The notes under the pieces are model-generated. The model saw only the letters and a list, made by a program, of their open reading frames with translations, did not search any database and was not told where the DNA came from. 64,000 nucleotides of DNA. Source: Triplophysa rosa (lineage: Eukaryota > Chordata > Actinopteri > Cypriniformes > Nemacheilidae). Location of the stretch: positions 10,580,895 to 10,644,894 of the forward strand of contig NC_079913.1 in assembly GCF_024868665.1 (NCBI RefSeq), written 5' to 3'. Made by a program: the position numbers and the translations under genes. Positions 1 through 11,880 of the stretch are shown here, one piece after another; the first letter of the stretch is position 1; the number at the start of each line of letters is the position of its first letter.

Positions 1-1044
1 ATGTCGCTGCAGAAATGTCATAATAAGGAGAAAGGAACTCAGAGAATTGCTGTATCCCAGTCTATCAAGACGTTCCTTAGAAGGTAGGGCTCTATAATTC
101 CCGCGATGTGGGACAGAGATGGATTCGCGTTATTCGGGGGAGTAAAAACATAATACCCGCAGATGTGTAACTACATGCGTGATGCTCATGGAGCTGTCAG
201 TGTCTGTGTCTAACTACTGTATATACAGTAGTATATAAAGACGTAAACACATGAACATCTCCGAGCTGCTCTGAGAGTTTACTTCACACGCATTTCACTG
301 TTTCCTTTGAGAAAAGCTACTCGCACTGAAACTCAAAGGTCTTTGCAGCGGCCCGCCAAAATAAAAGTCTGGTTAATTTGAACAAATTATGACCCAGACC
401 ACACGTAAAAAACACAGTAGTACACTTGTAGTATAATCTGTATTAGTTACTATTATTAAACTGCAGTATATCATAGTGACGGTATAGTATAAGTACAACA
501 TTAGACTATATACAATAGTATTCTACAAAACATCTGTGTGGGGGCCCACGTCAATATTTTTTCAGGGGGCCCAGAATTCTCTAGCTACGGCCCTGGTGGC
601 ACTGGCCAATTGTCTGACAAAATAGCTAGCTTTTGCAGCAAGAACTAAATGTTTTGAATGCAATAGAGCTCTGATGTTCCAGCAAACAGTTGTGACCATT
701 GAACTTACAGTTTAGAGAAAGTTAAGTCTCATTCGAGAAGTGAGCCAAAGCGATCGAGAAAAACTGTAATTTATTATACTTTTTGTTACATGGAGCAGTG
801 CGTCCATTATGTCCACACATATCTGAAAATCTATCTTTGGGTTCCACAGAAATCAAATGACTTTGTAATGACATTAGAGATAGTAAATGATGACGGTGTT
901 CATTTTTCGATTGAACTGTTCATTAAAATAATCATTTTATGTCATTATTATTAATTGTCTAATCCATCAAATACTGTCCAACACTGAGGTCTCCTACTGA
1001 GAAAACAGTAAGGTTCATTACAGGTCACGTGACACGTGACTCAC

Positions 1045-1163
1045 CTCTCTAATGGCTGTGCAGAACTCACTCTGTAGAACCTTCTTTAGGGACTGCAGCT
1101 TGTGACCCGGGACGTCACCTGACTCCTGTAATTTTTCCAGCAACTCAATCACCCTGGCAACAT
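1045..1163 (-). CDS. lin7a: lin7a coding exon 2 (L27 domain)
   Basis: 119 nt. The acceptor is a CT-rich tract ending CTCTCAG before 1163, and the donor is GAGAG|GTGAGT at 1044-1043. The exon begins by completing Asp14 and encodes [10 protein letters not shown] to FCTAIRE, the heterodimerising L27 helices that pair with CASK. It ends in phase 0. Confidence 0.93.
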
Positions 1164-4100
1164 CTGAGAGAGAAAGAAAGCACAGATGTGAAGTAGAAGA
1201 GAGAAGCAGTGATTCAAAGACAGAGAGAGAGAGAGAGTAGGGTAGGGTTCGCTCAGCGGTTACATTAGCAGTAAAGGGCAGGGAAAGGTGTTGGAGCTGC
1301 AGCGAATCGATTGGGAGGATAATGGAAATAGACTTGCTGAAGGCCAGAGAGACCAGCGAAAGCAATGAAAGCTCTCTACGTGGAGCAAAAAAAAACATTC
1401 CACAGCCAGAACCCCTACATTCACCTCGCCATATAGCTCAGAGACCTTGGCTGGGGTCAGTCATGGCCTGTTATAAACAAAACTGCTATAAAACAGAAGA
1501 TGGCTTACATTTACATTACATTTAGTCATTTAGCAGACGCTTTTATCCAAAGCGACTTACAAATGAGGTAAACAATGGAAGCAATTGGAACAACATAAGG
1601 ACAACAAAAAGCATAAGCGCAGTAAAACTGGTCTCATATAGCCTACCACATTATACAAAGGTAAGTTTTTTTTTTTTCAGGGATAGAAAGTGTAGAAAAG
1701 AGATAGAAGTCAGAACTAATCGGTCAGGTGCTGACAGAAGAGATGTGTTTTCAGCCGATTCTTAAAAATGGCTACAGAATCTGCTGATCTTGTAGCAGCG
1801 GGCAGATCATTCCACAAATGTGGAACAGATCCAGAGATGGTACGTGGATGAAGATGATGGTAGATTTATGAGTCTGCCAGAGATTTCATAATCTTTAATC
1901 CAGATTTAAATTAAGACAGTGTAAAAAATAGACCAGATTTACTGTGTTTCATCGGCAGTGCTTTAAAGTGTTGGCATGATAAAACATTTGGCGAGAAGAT
2001 CCGTCTTTAAATGTAATGCGGGTAAGTAAGCCATTATCGTTTTTGATGTTTATTTGTTTATCCCAACCAGCCAAACAGCACTGGATGCAGTGTGCGGTGG
2101 GACCTATCAATGTCCAACTTCTTTTGAAAACAGCCATTACACTAAATTTCGTACAGTCTAATCCAATCAGTTAAAAGATGTAAAAAAAATCATTTTACAC
2201 ATCCCTATCTCCAGTCACGTTCAGCAGTTTATAGCCTACCGCTTGACATGTTTTTCTTTACGCATGCATGTGGCTAATTGTCCTCGTACATCTTCGGACC
2301 ATAAAAAAACATCCCTTTTACGTAATGTGCAACTGTCCAGTATGAAAAATGAAAAAGATACTTCAAGACCCTGTCTAACCTCGAGATACAGTGTGTTTTT
2401 GTCCCCAACTACCCAACATCAGATAATACTGTTGTTCGTACATGGACAGTGGAGCAAAATGGGACAAACCCTGACAGAAACTAATAAAACCAGACCCTGT
2501 GAGACAATGAAAGCAGACATGAAAGCTATTACAGCCCGTGGCCCTGTGGGAAAACAGCACATGGAATTGACTTGAGGTCAATTCTGTCAGTCAAATTGAG
2601 AAGAAGGTTACGACCTTTTTGCTTAAATCTCTGAATGCCAAATAGAATTTCGACATTATTTTGTCACACTGCACTGAATTTCTGCACTCCGGATTAAAAA
2701 AGGTCACCGGATTTAAACTATTCTGTTGTTAAAGCAGATTTGATTCCATTAAAACTCTGACAGCTAGATCTATAACTAAGTGTGTCCTGGGACGTCTCAC
2801 TTGGCTACAGCAGAGAGCTGTCAATGAAACGTTGGTGTGACATTAATCACACTATTGTCATCAAACGTCAATAAAAATGGATGGCCGATGCTTTTGTTGA
2901 AAAAACCAACACAGGCAATGCCCTAAACAGGCCCCACGCTGATTTCTTGCATGTCAAACAGCAAGAATTGATGATCTGGTGGTGTTAGACACAAAAAAAC
3001 GATTGAAACAGCAGGAGAGTAGTTTTATCACTGGTGATCGATTCATTTCACTGTATAACATGGATGATAGAATATTAAAATTAATTTGTTTAATTAAATT
3101 GTGCAGATGCTCAATGGGCTTTGAAAAGTGAGAAAAATTGCTTCATATAAGCTCTGGTCAAAAATTTTGCATTCAAACTGAATGTAGATGTATGTATGAA
3201 CGTAAACGATATTGCCTTTGAATTTGAACTTATAATGCTGCCTGTGTAGGTTTTGAACTGGAGCACCTGCCTAAGCAAATTGGTAACAATTCATAATATT
3301 GACAAAAGCATTAAAGAGTGCTCAGAAAAAAGGTCCAACGCATTTCATCAAAGTCCACCCACCTTGAGATTTCTGGCCTTGCCTCTGATCTATAGCGCAA
3401 AATACATAGCAGCATGAACTATTACGCTGTCCGTTCCGCTTTCCCTACAACAGAGCACCTGACATCAAATTACTGAAGGTAACCTTTGTCATTGTGTCCT
3501 GTAGCAGCTTCCACAGTCGAGCAGATCCACACATGTACAGTACTGGCTGCTCAACAACTGTCTCCTCATTAATACGGTGATGAAGCTCTGTTATTACCGG
3601 CTGCTTCTGTCAAGAGGAGGGTCTGGGGTCGTACGTTTGCGGTAATGAGCAGATTTTGCGCAATTTTTTTTTTATTGCTGTCACTTACTGTATATATCTT
3701 CACCATTGATTTCACTGACAATTTAACAAAACATAAATAACACATTCCAGTGCTGGTGCTATTAACAAGTTCACCTACAACCCCAGGGGGTATCCAGTTA
3801 ACATTTGTTTAGGATAACTGCCATGCATAGGGTGTTTGCTATATGTACTTTTTTCTTTTATATATCTTTTAAATTAGTAATTATTATTAAATTAATTGCC
3901 ATGAAAATACCTCAGATTTACATCATACAGGGATTTTGAAAGATTTGTAATGAAGCACCACCAAGCCCTTTTAGCCAATTAAATCACTGGGGTCCTATAC
4001 ACACTCGATTCAACAGGCGGACTGAATTCATGATGCCAGCTCATTATAACACACATGAACGGAATAAAATTTCCTGTTTGCCAAATGGAGATGCCCTGCA

Positions 4101-7100
4101 TGAGATGAAGCAGGAATCAGGGGCCGTTTTTTGTCCTAGTCCAGCCCTGGCAGGAATGTACAGTATAATACAGAGCATCTCCATTTGACATACAGGAGCC
4201 TGAGATATTTTATTTATAAATGCAAAATAATGATTTTCGACAGGATATATGGCTGTAAACTGTTTTGTTTTCCTTAAAGTGACAGTTCACCCCAAAATAA
4301 AAAAATTCTGTCATCATTTACTCAATGGACATCAATGGGGTTCAGTATTGTTTGGTCACCAGCGTTCTCCAAAGTATCTTCTTTTGTGTTGTGCAGAAGA
4401 AAGAAAGTCATACATATTTGAAATGACATGAGGGTGAGTAAACGATGAACTATTTGGGGTGAACTAAATACACAAAACCCTTTCTGGGAAGTTGACTGAC
4501 TAGGCAGCAAAGAAGCCTCCTGACTAGCAACCTCTGTGCTGAAATGAAATTTTTAGAGAGAAGGCTCATGGTTGGAAGCGTCCAATACAATGCAATCGGA
4601 AGTCTGAAAAACGCCTTTGATTGCTTACAGCACTTTCATCTATCCTGATCTGATATTCAATAACCTCAGGGATAAAAATGATGTCTAATGTCTTATTAAC
4701 TCTCCAAAGATCAATTACCCGAATGTCATTTTGTGGGCAAAGTTACTTATAAAAATAAATGGAGTGGTTAATGCATTCGGAGAGAGCGTTAACGATCATA
4801 TCTTCGAAAGAGCATGAAGCAACGTTTTGAAGATAAATTCAGCCATTAAGAAAGTTATACGATGAAAAAAGCTTCTAAAAGCATTTAAGCTCCCGTCTCA
4901 GGTACTGCTATTACAGATAGGATTAATTCTCTGCGGTGCCTCTGGTTTTCTTGCAGATTTGTGCCAACATCTGACCTAGACACGGTGCATTAATACAGGT
5001 CCCATCCCAAATAAAACCATTTTTAATACGTCTCAATGATACACGCCATTATTCATTGGAACACGGTCGCACTGAGCGTTATTCCAAAAGATTAACCGCA
5101 AGGATTCGGATTTGCATGGTGGCAGCTCAAGCCCCGGTGTGGATCTAGCCTGAGACTTGCGTCATATCTACGTTCTTCTGGTTCAAAAACAGTTCAGCTG
5201 TTGTATGAACAGTATTGTAGGTGGTACATTAAACCACCATGGAGACCACTAAGGCATTAGGGGCTGCAAATGCGTTGGCTAAAGAGTTAAAGCGTTATTA
5301 TGTATTTCTTCTTGAAACCCATAGTGTCATAAATGAGAAACATTCCAGAGTGATTGCGTAATTCCACGCCTTCAGATCTTCTGCCCACACGGGGCTGCCT
5401 GCCCACATGAATCTATGAGTCTACTACAATGCACTCTGTATGTCACCTGGCTTTCCATTAAACCACGTACTACACCATTTAGACTAACTATTTTATTTAG
5501 ACCATGTACTGTAAACAAACGTTTTTTCTGGTTTGAGAGTGTTTTGCTCTAAATGGAATTTCTAGTTATTTTGAACCCAACCTATGTTTTTATCGTAGAT
5601 TCTTTTCGCCAATAGGTTTTATTCTGTCAGGGAGAGTTCGATGTGTAAAGAGCATAAGCCATATTTTGCATAAGTTTATCTGACAAAATACTTAAAAAGT
5701 CTGCAACAGCAATCTGTCAGTAGTGCGATAAATAATGTGTATTATTCTCAACGCTTTCTAAAAGTTGGTCACAGCAAAGAGACAGGGAAGGTCATTTGCT
5801 CTGCTTTTCGGAATGCGGGTTATTGATTTATGAGGCAATTGTGGTGCAGCATGGCACATTGATAAACTCTGTTAGCTTAATGGGAAAGTGTTTGCAAATT
5901 TATTATGATGTATGAATTCTAGGCTTTCCCTGTGCACTTGCTAATGTAGTGTAGGTTGTTTGTTGCCCCCCATGTTTTAAGTTTAAAGATCTCCCTTCAA
6001 GTCTCTGTGATATTTCTAGGTATGGCTTGGGTCCATTCCTCAATGTACGGCAACAGGATTTATTTCATTTGTTTTGTCTTCCTTAAGATGAAAATCACAA
6101 GTCTGTGACACACCAAAGTTTAATACTTAATATTAAGTTTTTCTCACTTGACATTAAATTGTGGGCTACAGAGACTGACAGTCTTGTTATTAAATCCTTT
6201 CTATGAAAGGAAACCTCAACAGAGCTGCCAGATATAAATTTTAGCCTTGCTCGTAAGGAAAGACTATAGAACGGATCACTGCTACAGACAAGCTGACAAA
6301 TAGCCTCCCAGTCCACTTGATTGTAGATCAGACATTTGAATCCATTTCATGTATCAGATAGTGACTTCCCTGTATTTTATTCTTCTCAAAGAGTTGGGTC
6401 CTGCTCCTTCTGAAAGTATATTGAGCGTGTCTCTATTATCAAGGGTTGATTTGAAGGCGAGCATCACTATTACTATTGCTTTTTTACAATAATAAATTAT
6501 TACTATGCTGAAATCTATAGCGTTTTCAGCGTTATGACATCACATAAACATGGCAGCATGCTGGGAGGATCGGATAATAAATCCTGATCATAAATATTCA
6601 TATTTAAAAGAATAAAATACATTATATGCAGAAACAGGTCTGTAAAACACAGTAATGATCCTCTCTGTTGATAATAGTACGTTGCATACAATTGCATAGC
6701 ATTGTTTGTCGTTTGCGCTTGCAAAAGATGTCCGTAGACATCATTGTTGAAAGTTGCAACACCTGCAAAGCTGCTAAGTCTGTATAATTTATATAAAGAA
6801 AACAAAGCATGAAAACAAATGGATGGGGCTTGATTTTATGTAATGGGAATTGATTGGATAGTGAAAAGTGGGCATTCCGTCCTTGAATGAAGCCCGACTG
6901 GTCAAAACCACCGGCAAGCATTGACATTGATAAACATGTTTTGTTTTTTTGGAACAGCATGCGCTGATAAATTGTGCACAATAACACCAAGAATGTGTAT
7001 TAACTTGGCTCAATTTTGATTTTGTGTTGATTTATGATATATGTGATATTATGTGATATTTCCTTATGATTAGACTGCAGTTTTTGTTTGTTCTTATATT

Positions 7101-9574
7101 GTATAAGAACAATACAAAACTAGTTATTCTCAGCCAAGACACTTACTGGCCATGCTTCACACATTTGTAACAGAACAATTTTACTGCAAAGGGCATTGTC
7201 ATTATCATTTTACATGCCAGAATGATTTGCCTGAGAGAGTGCTGGCCATCTGCCTCTTTTTAGATTCAGACAGGCATCTTTATGGGTCAGGCAAGCTTGA
7301 AGAAGAGGCTGGTCTCTGGATGGCAGACCTTCCAAAACACAAAGTTTGTGCAGACCCAAAACCACATCCACGAGCAGGACCCTAGAGGTATCTCGGGACC
7401 TCACTTTATCAAAGAAGATGAATTAGAAGTAATTGGTTCGACTGTGACATCCCAGCAATCTGAGAGCACCCCAACTGGCTAATAGCCTAGATTGAGAACT
7501 GTGCAAGTGTGTACAAATAACCTCGTGGGGCTTTTATCCCTTGATGTCTAACTGATACACTGTCTGTCTTTCTAAACCCTCTCTTTTTCCAAACATGCAA
7601 TTACTAGTAACACAGACAGTTTTGATCAGATACAAATAGTCTAGGGTATGGTTAGCTGATCTTAATGTCAAGCTGGTCAGGTGTTTTAGCTTTTATCTTT
7701 TTACATAGAAGGCTACACACAATACCCTAGGATATCTGTTTTTACATACCTGCAGCTTTTGCAGTTACCTTCCTGAAAATCGGTGTATACCCCCCAGCCC
7801 CCGATTAAATTTCTCTTTCTAGATAGCACATCTACAGTCGTGTTTTCTAAACACAAGCATTCCAACTAAGATCACCCTTGGAGGTGTAATGGATTTCCTG
7901 TCATGTGGGACTTTAGCTCAATGCTGTACATGAGTTGACAATGAATTGTATTGATTTTGGTTTGATAATTACAGTCACAGTTCCATACTGTACATTAGTG
8001 ACACCTTCACAGAGAACAGTAAGCTTATCTTTAATTATCAGTTCCTGAAATAAGATAAGAAACATCATAACCTAGAACTATAGATGCACCCGAATAAAGA
8101 CAGGTTATTTGCTTTCTGGTTAAATTATATTTACAGTTCTGTATGCTTTCATGTTCCTTGTGTAGCCCCAAGCAAAACAGTCTTATTGCAAGAGAATGGC
8201 AAATAATATGTGGCCTGTGGCTTTCTGATATCATAAAGCTGTCTGTTTAAATGTACTGCCATTAAGCAAATCAATTACTTTGGGTTTCTTTGTAAACAAC
8301 ATAAATTAATAGGAAGTAATGAGGACATTTTTGTTTTTGTCTTGGCAAGTCTCAACTGTACTTCTGCAGTGTTTGATTCATTTGCTAAATAAAATGTAAA
8401 TAGCCCAAGAAACTCGGTCACCCGGCCTCATGACAGACCTTAATAACTCATATTGTACCTGTCAATCAACACTTCTTCTACTGTATGCAATGATTCTTTC
8501 ATCCGAGTTCATTCATTATAATAGGCTAAACAAGCTGTCTGCTACACAAGCGCGTGACAACATTAAAGGAGCGTTTTGATTGGTCGTGCAGGTTGCGACG
8601 TCATGATCCTGTTATTCCAACAATACAGTTTCCTCACATCCAAAGCGCGATATGCGCACATGCCAGAGGTTTCTCGTGTCATTTCCCTATAAATATCTCC
8701 AACGCTTTACTCGAGTGACGCTTAAACTGGTTTCATTTCCCACATGCTTTTATTTAACGTGCTTTTAATCGTTTAAATAGAATCTTGTTAGCATTGGTGG
8801 ATTTAAGAGTATATAAAAGACCAACAGCGATATTGTTGCACTTACAGTCTCTTCAGTCTACTCTGACAGTTCAGACCCTTGGGCATCTACTGGTGTTGTA
8901 AAAATAAGCAATGACAACGTTGCTGCCATGATAACGTCAACGACGCGATTAAAATAAGCAAGCCTCCGTCCACATGACTTCAAATGACACGTATCGTTTT
9001 TCCCGAAGGAACGTGTTGGAAACATCGTGCAATCGTACAGTAGATCGCGGTTATTAATAACAGCATCCGTATATAGCGTTTTATAAAAAACGCTGTGAAT
9101 GAATAGCCTGAGGTTGTTTTGCATGAAAGTTCCGTAAAGTGAAATAAGGACGAAATAGCCTAGACAATATAGAGACCGTTGTGTTGACAAGCAGTAAAGT
9201 GCATGTGCATAATGTGTCTTAAGTGATTTATTTAGAGAACTGTAACATGTAGCATAGGAAATAAATTGTTAGCGAGCTTTAACATGACACACATTGATGG
9301 ATCCGAAAGCGCAAAGAATTTTCTGATCATCATCATCATCATAAACCTGACGGACTCACGAGCCAAACGGAGAAAGCAACATCCACCGAAACATCTAAAG
9401 CCCGAAGACTGATTTCATTCTGACAAGTCCGATAATCCAAAAATCCGATAAATCAATAGTGCAATACTCTAAAGTAACCTCCAGCATCTTTCGTCCGATA
9501 GGGACTGAATGTGCGTGCGTTTTTCAGTACTCACCTCGCTCCAGGGTTAGCGGTTGGACTGTCACTGTCGCCAT
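1045..9574 (-). CDS. lin7a: lin7a (protein lin-7 homolog A), first two coding exons, partial gene
   Basis: Lin-7 (MALS/Veli) proteins are small scaffolds made of an L27 domain and a PDZ domain. They join CASK and Mint1 at synapses and epithelial junctions and help place receptors and transporters at the membrane. Here two exons joined in phase 1 give 53 residues, starting [17 protein letters not shown] and running through the L27 helices ([30 protein letters not shown]). Most L27 residues match human LIN7A as I remember it. The remaining L27 end and the PDZ domain must lie left of position 1. Vertebrates have LIN7A, B and C; I choose A because acss3 and ppfia2 follow, as in human 12q21. Intron 1 is about 8.4 kb. 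The start ATG is preceded by a CpG-containing GA-rich leader. Confidence 0.93.
1507..1837 (-). mobile_element. L2-type LINE 3' fragment
   Basis: In plus orientation it reads TTACATTTAGTCATTTAGCA, then GCTTTTATCCAAAGCGACTT, the complement of the L2 tail seen whole at 35220-35273. It continues into the complement of the RT C-terminal code (GGCAGATCATTCCACAAATG, encoding a [13 protein letters not shown] stretch in decayed copies). It is 5'-truncated, as is usual for LINEs. Confidence 0.8.
4275..4467. mobile_element. Fold-back MITE copy 1
   Basis: Left end AAAGTGACAGTTCACCCC with TTCTGTCATCATTTACTCA; right end GAGGGTGAGTAAACGATGAA then TTTGGGGTGAACT. The two ends are inverted copies of each other and match the family described at 59221-59622. 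Part of the left arm is missing. Confidence 0.75.
7282..7482 (+). other. Unidentified 66-codon ORF in lin7a intron 1
   Basis: I do not recognise this ORF. It starts [19 protein letters not shown] and ends QQSESTPTG before TAA, with an acidic middle ([10 protein letters not shown]). A pyrimidine tract ending CTCTTTTTAG (to 7263) looks like a splice acceptor 18 nt before the ATG. MGQ..K would fit N-myristoylation, but this is only a motif. A second frame (7152-7385) is also open, so chance is quite possible. No partner exon was found. Confidence 0.25.
8590..8850 (+). promoter_or_regulatory. Candidate TATA-containing promoter on the strand opposite lin7a
   Basis: Plus-strand sequence contains a CRE-like GCGACGTCATGA (8596-8607), CCCTATAAATA (about 8687-8697) and AGTATATAAAAGACC (8808-8822). 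No open reading frame of note follows. It might start an antisense RNA in lin7a intron 1, or be chance AT-rich sequence. Confidence 0.25.
9535..9574 (-). CDS. lin7a: lin7a coding exon 1
   Basis: 40 nt from the ATG at 9574, encoding [13 protein letters not shown] plus the first base of Asp14. The donor reads GAG|GTGAGT on the minus strand (GT at 9534-9533). This short N-terminus corresponds to the internal-Met form of human LIN7A (MATLTVVQPLTLDR). A longer upstream start is not visible in frame. Confidence 0.9.
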
Positions 9575-9760
9575 GACTGCTGTATTATAAGAGGAAGAGA
9601 GAGAGAGAAGCTACTGGAGCTGCGGCATCAGCGCACAGACCGTAGCGGCAGAGAGAGCGAGTGAGAGCGGATTGGAGCCCGTGTGGATAATGGGAGTGGT
9701 TGGGAGGGGTACGGGATTATTTACTATCCTCTTGTTTAGCGGACGAATTCGAATTTCCTG
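9575..9760 (-). promoter_or_regulatory. lin7a: Probable lin7a 5' leader and promoter region
   Basis: Directly upstream of the lin7a ATG lies a GA-repeat leader (9590-9612, 9651-9670 on the plus strand) and CpG-bearing GC-rich sequence. No clear TATA box is seen, so a TATA-less start is likely. The transcription start cannot be placed from sequence alone. Confidence 0.4.
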
Positions 9761-10767
9761 ACGCCCATTGAACGTGCTGGAAATCATCGAGCGGGTTTTC
9801 TAATCGGTTTAAATGTAACTTTACGTTATTATTCAATCACGAACGTTCGTCGACGTTAAATGATAAAAAATCCTTAGAAAAAAATAGAATGTATAATGCG
9901 CGTCGAATCTATAGGCTAATTGATGTTAGAATGTCAAATATTCGAACTTTTAATGTTCTGAAAAAATGTTCATCAAATCTATGTTTACATTTGACATTTC
10001 TGTGGAAATTAAATAAGTAAGCTATTTAAGTTATTTTAATCGAATTTAGTTTCATATTTCCAAATAAATCTTATCGTCAAATGTAGTATTTAGACATTTA
10101 AATTTCTATAAAATGATTAATCGTGGGATAAATCAGAAATTAACATTATAATTTCTAACCCTCATTGAATGGGAAATAAAATTAAAAGTCCTGCTAAAAA
10201 TATCTATTGTTGTTTCTAAAGAAAAGGGGGATTAATCAGATATAATAATCCAACCATTTTTTAAATTGACTCTGTGACATGTAGTGAGTGTAAAAATTAA
10301 TTCATCTAATATTATTAAGGGTCATACCCATTTAAAGGATTAGATGCTGCTAGCGCATAACAGGAGCAGCGAAACGCGTCCAGGCATTGCACATCGTAAA
10401 TGCAGGATTTAGGCCTACATTAAGCAAAGGCAAATCCCATGCACATAGCCTCTGACCTTTGCAATAGACTGACAGCAGCAGATAGAGTGCTAGACATTGT
10501 GGCAACCTATCTAGTGTAATTTGCTCTCTTCAGGCAGTGTGAATTCATGCAGTGTTTTACACAATGTTGTTTGGTGTCTGCTAGATATATTTTAGTTTTT
10601 GCAGTCTCTTGCTTTCATTTTAGAATGAACTCCCATCAAGTCTCAATAACAGCAGATACCAGAGGTGTACTACAATTTGTTTTTTAATCGACTCTGTTCA
10701 CTTGGAGGTTTTTTTTAATTAAACAACAGTCAACCGTTGTTTAATTGATGTGGAATTGATATGTCTT
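9761..10767. other. AT-rich intergenic DNA upstream of lin7a
   Basis: No gene, RNA or clear repeat is seen. The sequence turns strongly AT-rich from about 9,880. Confidence 0.5.
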
Positions 10768-11112
10768 GGGCTGCGTTTCCCGATAACGTTGTCTCTTAGC
10801 GCGCTACGAAGACTTTAAAGGTACACCTTAACTCAAGTTATACCTTTTCTAGGCGTGTTCCCCGAACTATACCTTTTGAGGTTACTTAAGGTAAACCTTC
10901 TTAAGTGCGACGTTAGCAGGTGCTGTCCATGGCGGTGGTGCTGAATAGGTTGATATCCATGCCTCGAGAATCGATTGTTCGCTCTACCTTGCGTTATAGA
11001 GTGGGTAAAGTATTGAGAAAACAATCTTTATTATAAAGAAACGCTTTAGAAATAGTAGAAATTGCATTTATCAGGGCTCACTGAAATAGTATAAAGAAAG
11101 AAAGAAGGAAAT

Positions 11113-11160
11113 ATGTGTGTGTGTGTGCGTGTGTGTGTGTGTGTGCGTGCGCGCGCTGTG

Positions 11161-11192
<32 letters not shown>

Positions 11193-11206
11193 TGTGTGTG
11201 TGTGTT
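11113..11206. repeat. (GT)n / (GTGC)n microsatellite
   Basis: About 94 bp of GT dinucleotides mixed with GTGC/GCGC units, inside the Harbinger element. Confidence 0.9.
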
Positions 11207-11299
11207 TATAATTTTGCAAGTATCCGATCCCGCACCCTCACGGACATACGTTTTCTGCGTTAACCAGCTACATTAACTGGCTGTTTGGCTTCGCTTGTT

Positions 11300-11880
11300 T
11301 TTGAAAGGGTCATTTATATTCTCATAGTTTGCCATCGTGTGTTATGTTCTCCACGATCTATGTTGATTCACATTATTGGCGTAAATCACTCATTTGTGTA
11401 TAGGGATAAGTGTCCCATCCAGAATGCCAATCACTCGCAGCACACCCGCAATGGCACGGAAGCCTTGATGTGCCTCCATCACATCGTGCCTAGCGAAAGG
11501 CATATGTATGTAATCGGTGGCATGACGGTGTAGGATGTTTGTCACTGAGTGAACGCACCGCCACACCGAGGTCTTTCTCAGCCCTTATTCATCCCCAAAC
11601 ACCTCCAGAAAACTCCCCACGGCATAAAAACGAAGAGCCGCTGATTGTCGGGGCTGAGGGGGTAGCTCCGTCGAGTTTGTCTCGACAAAATTGGGCCAAC
11701 AAGATGCAAGAGCTGCAGAATTTGCTCTCGTGGCAAGCTAAATTTGTGTAGAATTTTCTCTTCTGACATGGTAGCCAGGGAACTAAAATGTTCTCTAATG
11801 AAATTGTGCAAATACACTAACTGGATCCGTGGACGGCGCCATCTTTGATTTAAGACAACTATTCGCTGTCTCGCTGCCAT
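11300..11880 (-). pseudogene. Broken Harbinger (HARBI1-like) transposase
   Basis: The minus-strand start encodes MAARQRIVVLNQRWRRPRI and then LPREQILQLLHLVGP, typical of the Harbinger transposase N-terminus. A frameshift near 11620 moves the code to another frame (FYAVGSFLEVFGDE), followed directly by an in-frame TAA. It then continues with YIHMPFARHDVMEAHQGFRA and ILDGTLIP, where the Asp is the first acidic residue of the DDE triad. Past about 11410 the frame carries more stops and the rest is unrecognisable. It cannot make a working enzyme. Confidence 0.75.

Larger units (their letters stand above)
1164..9534 (-). other. lin7a: lin7a intron 1, mostly unannotated
   Basis: 8.4 kb intron. It holds an L2 LINE tail (1507-1837), one fold-back MITE (4275-4467), an unidentified plus-strand ORF (7282-7482) and a TATA-bearing, CRE-like stretch (8590-8850). 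Elsewhere I see only AT-rich non-coding sequence. Confidence 0.6.
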
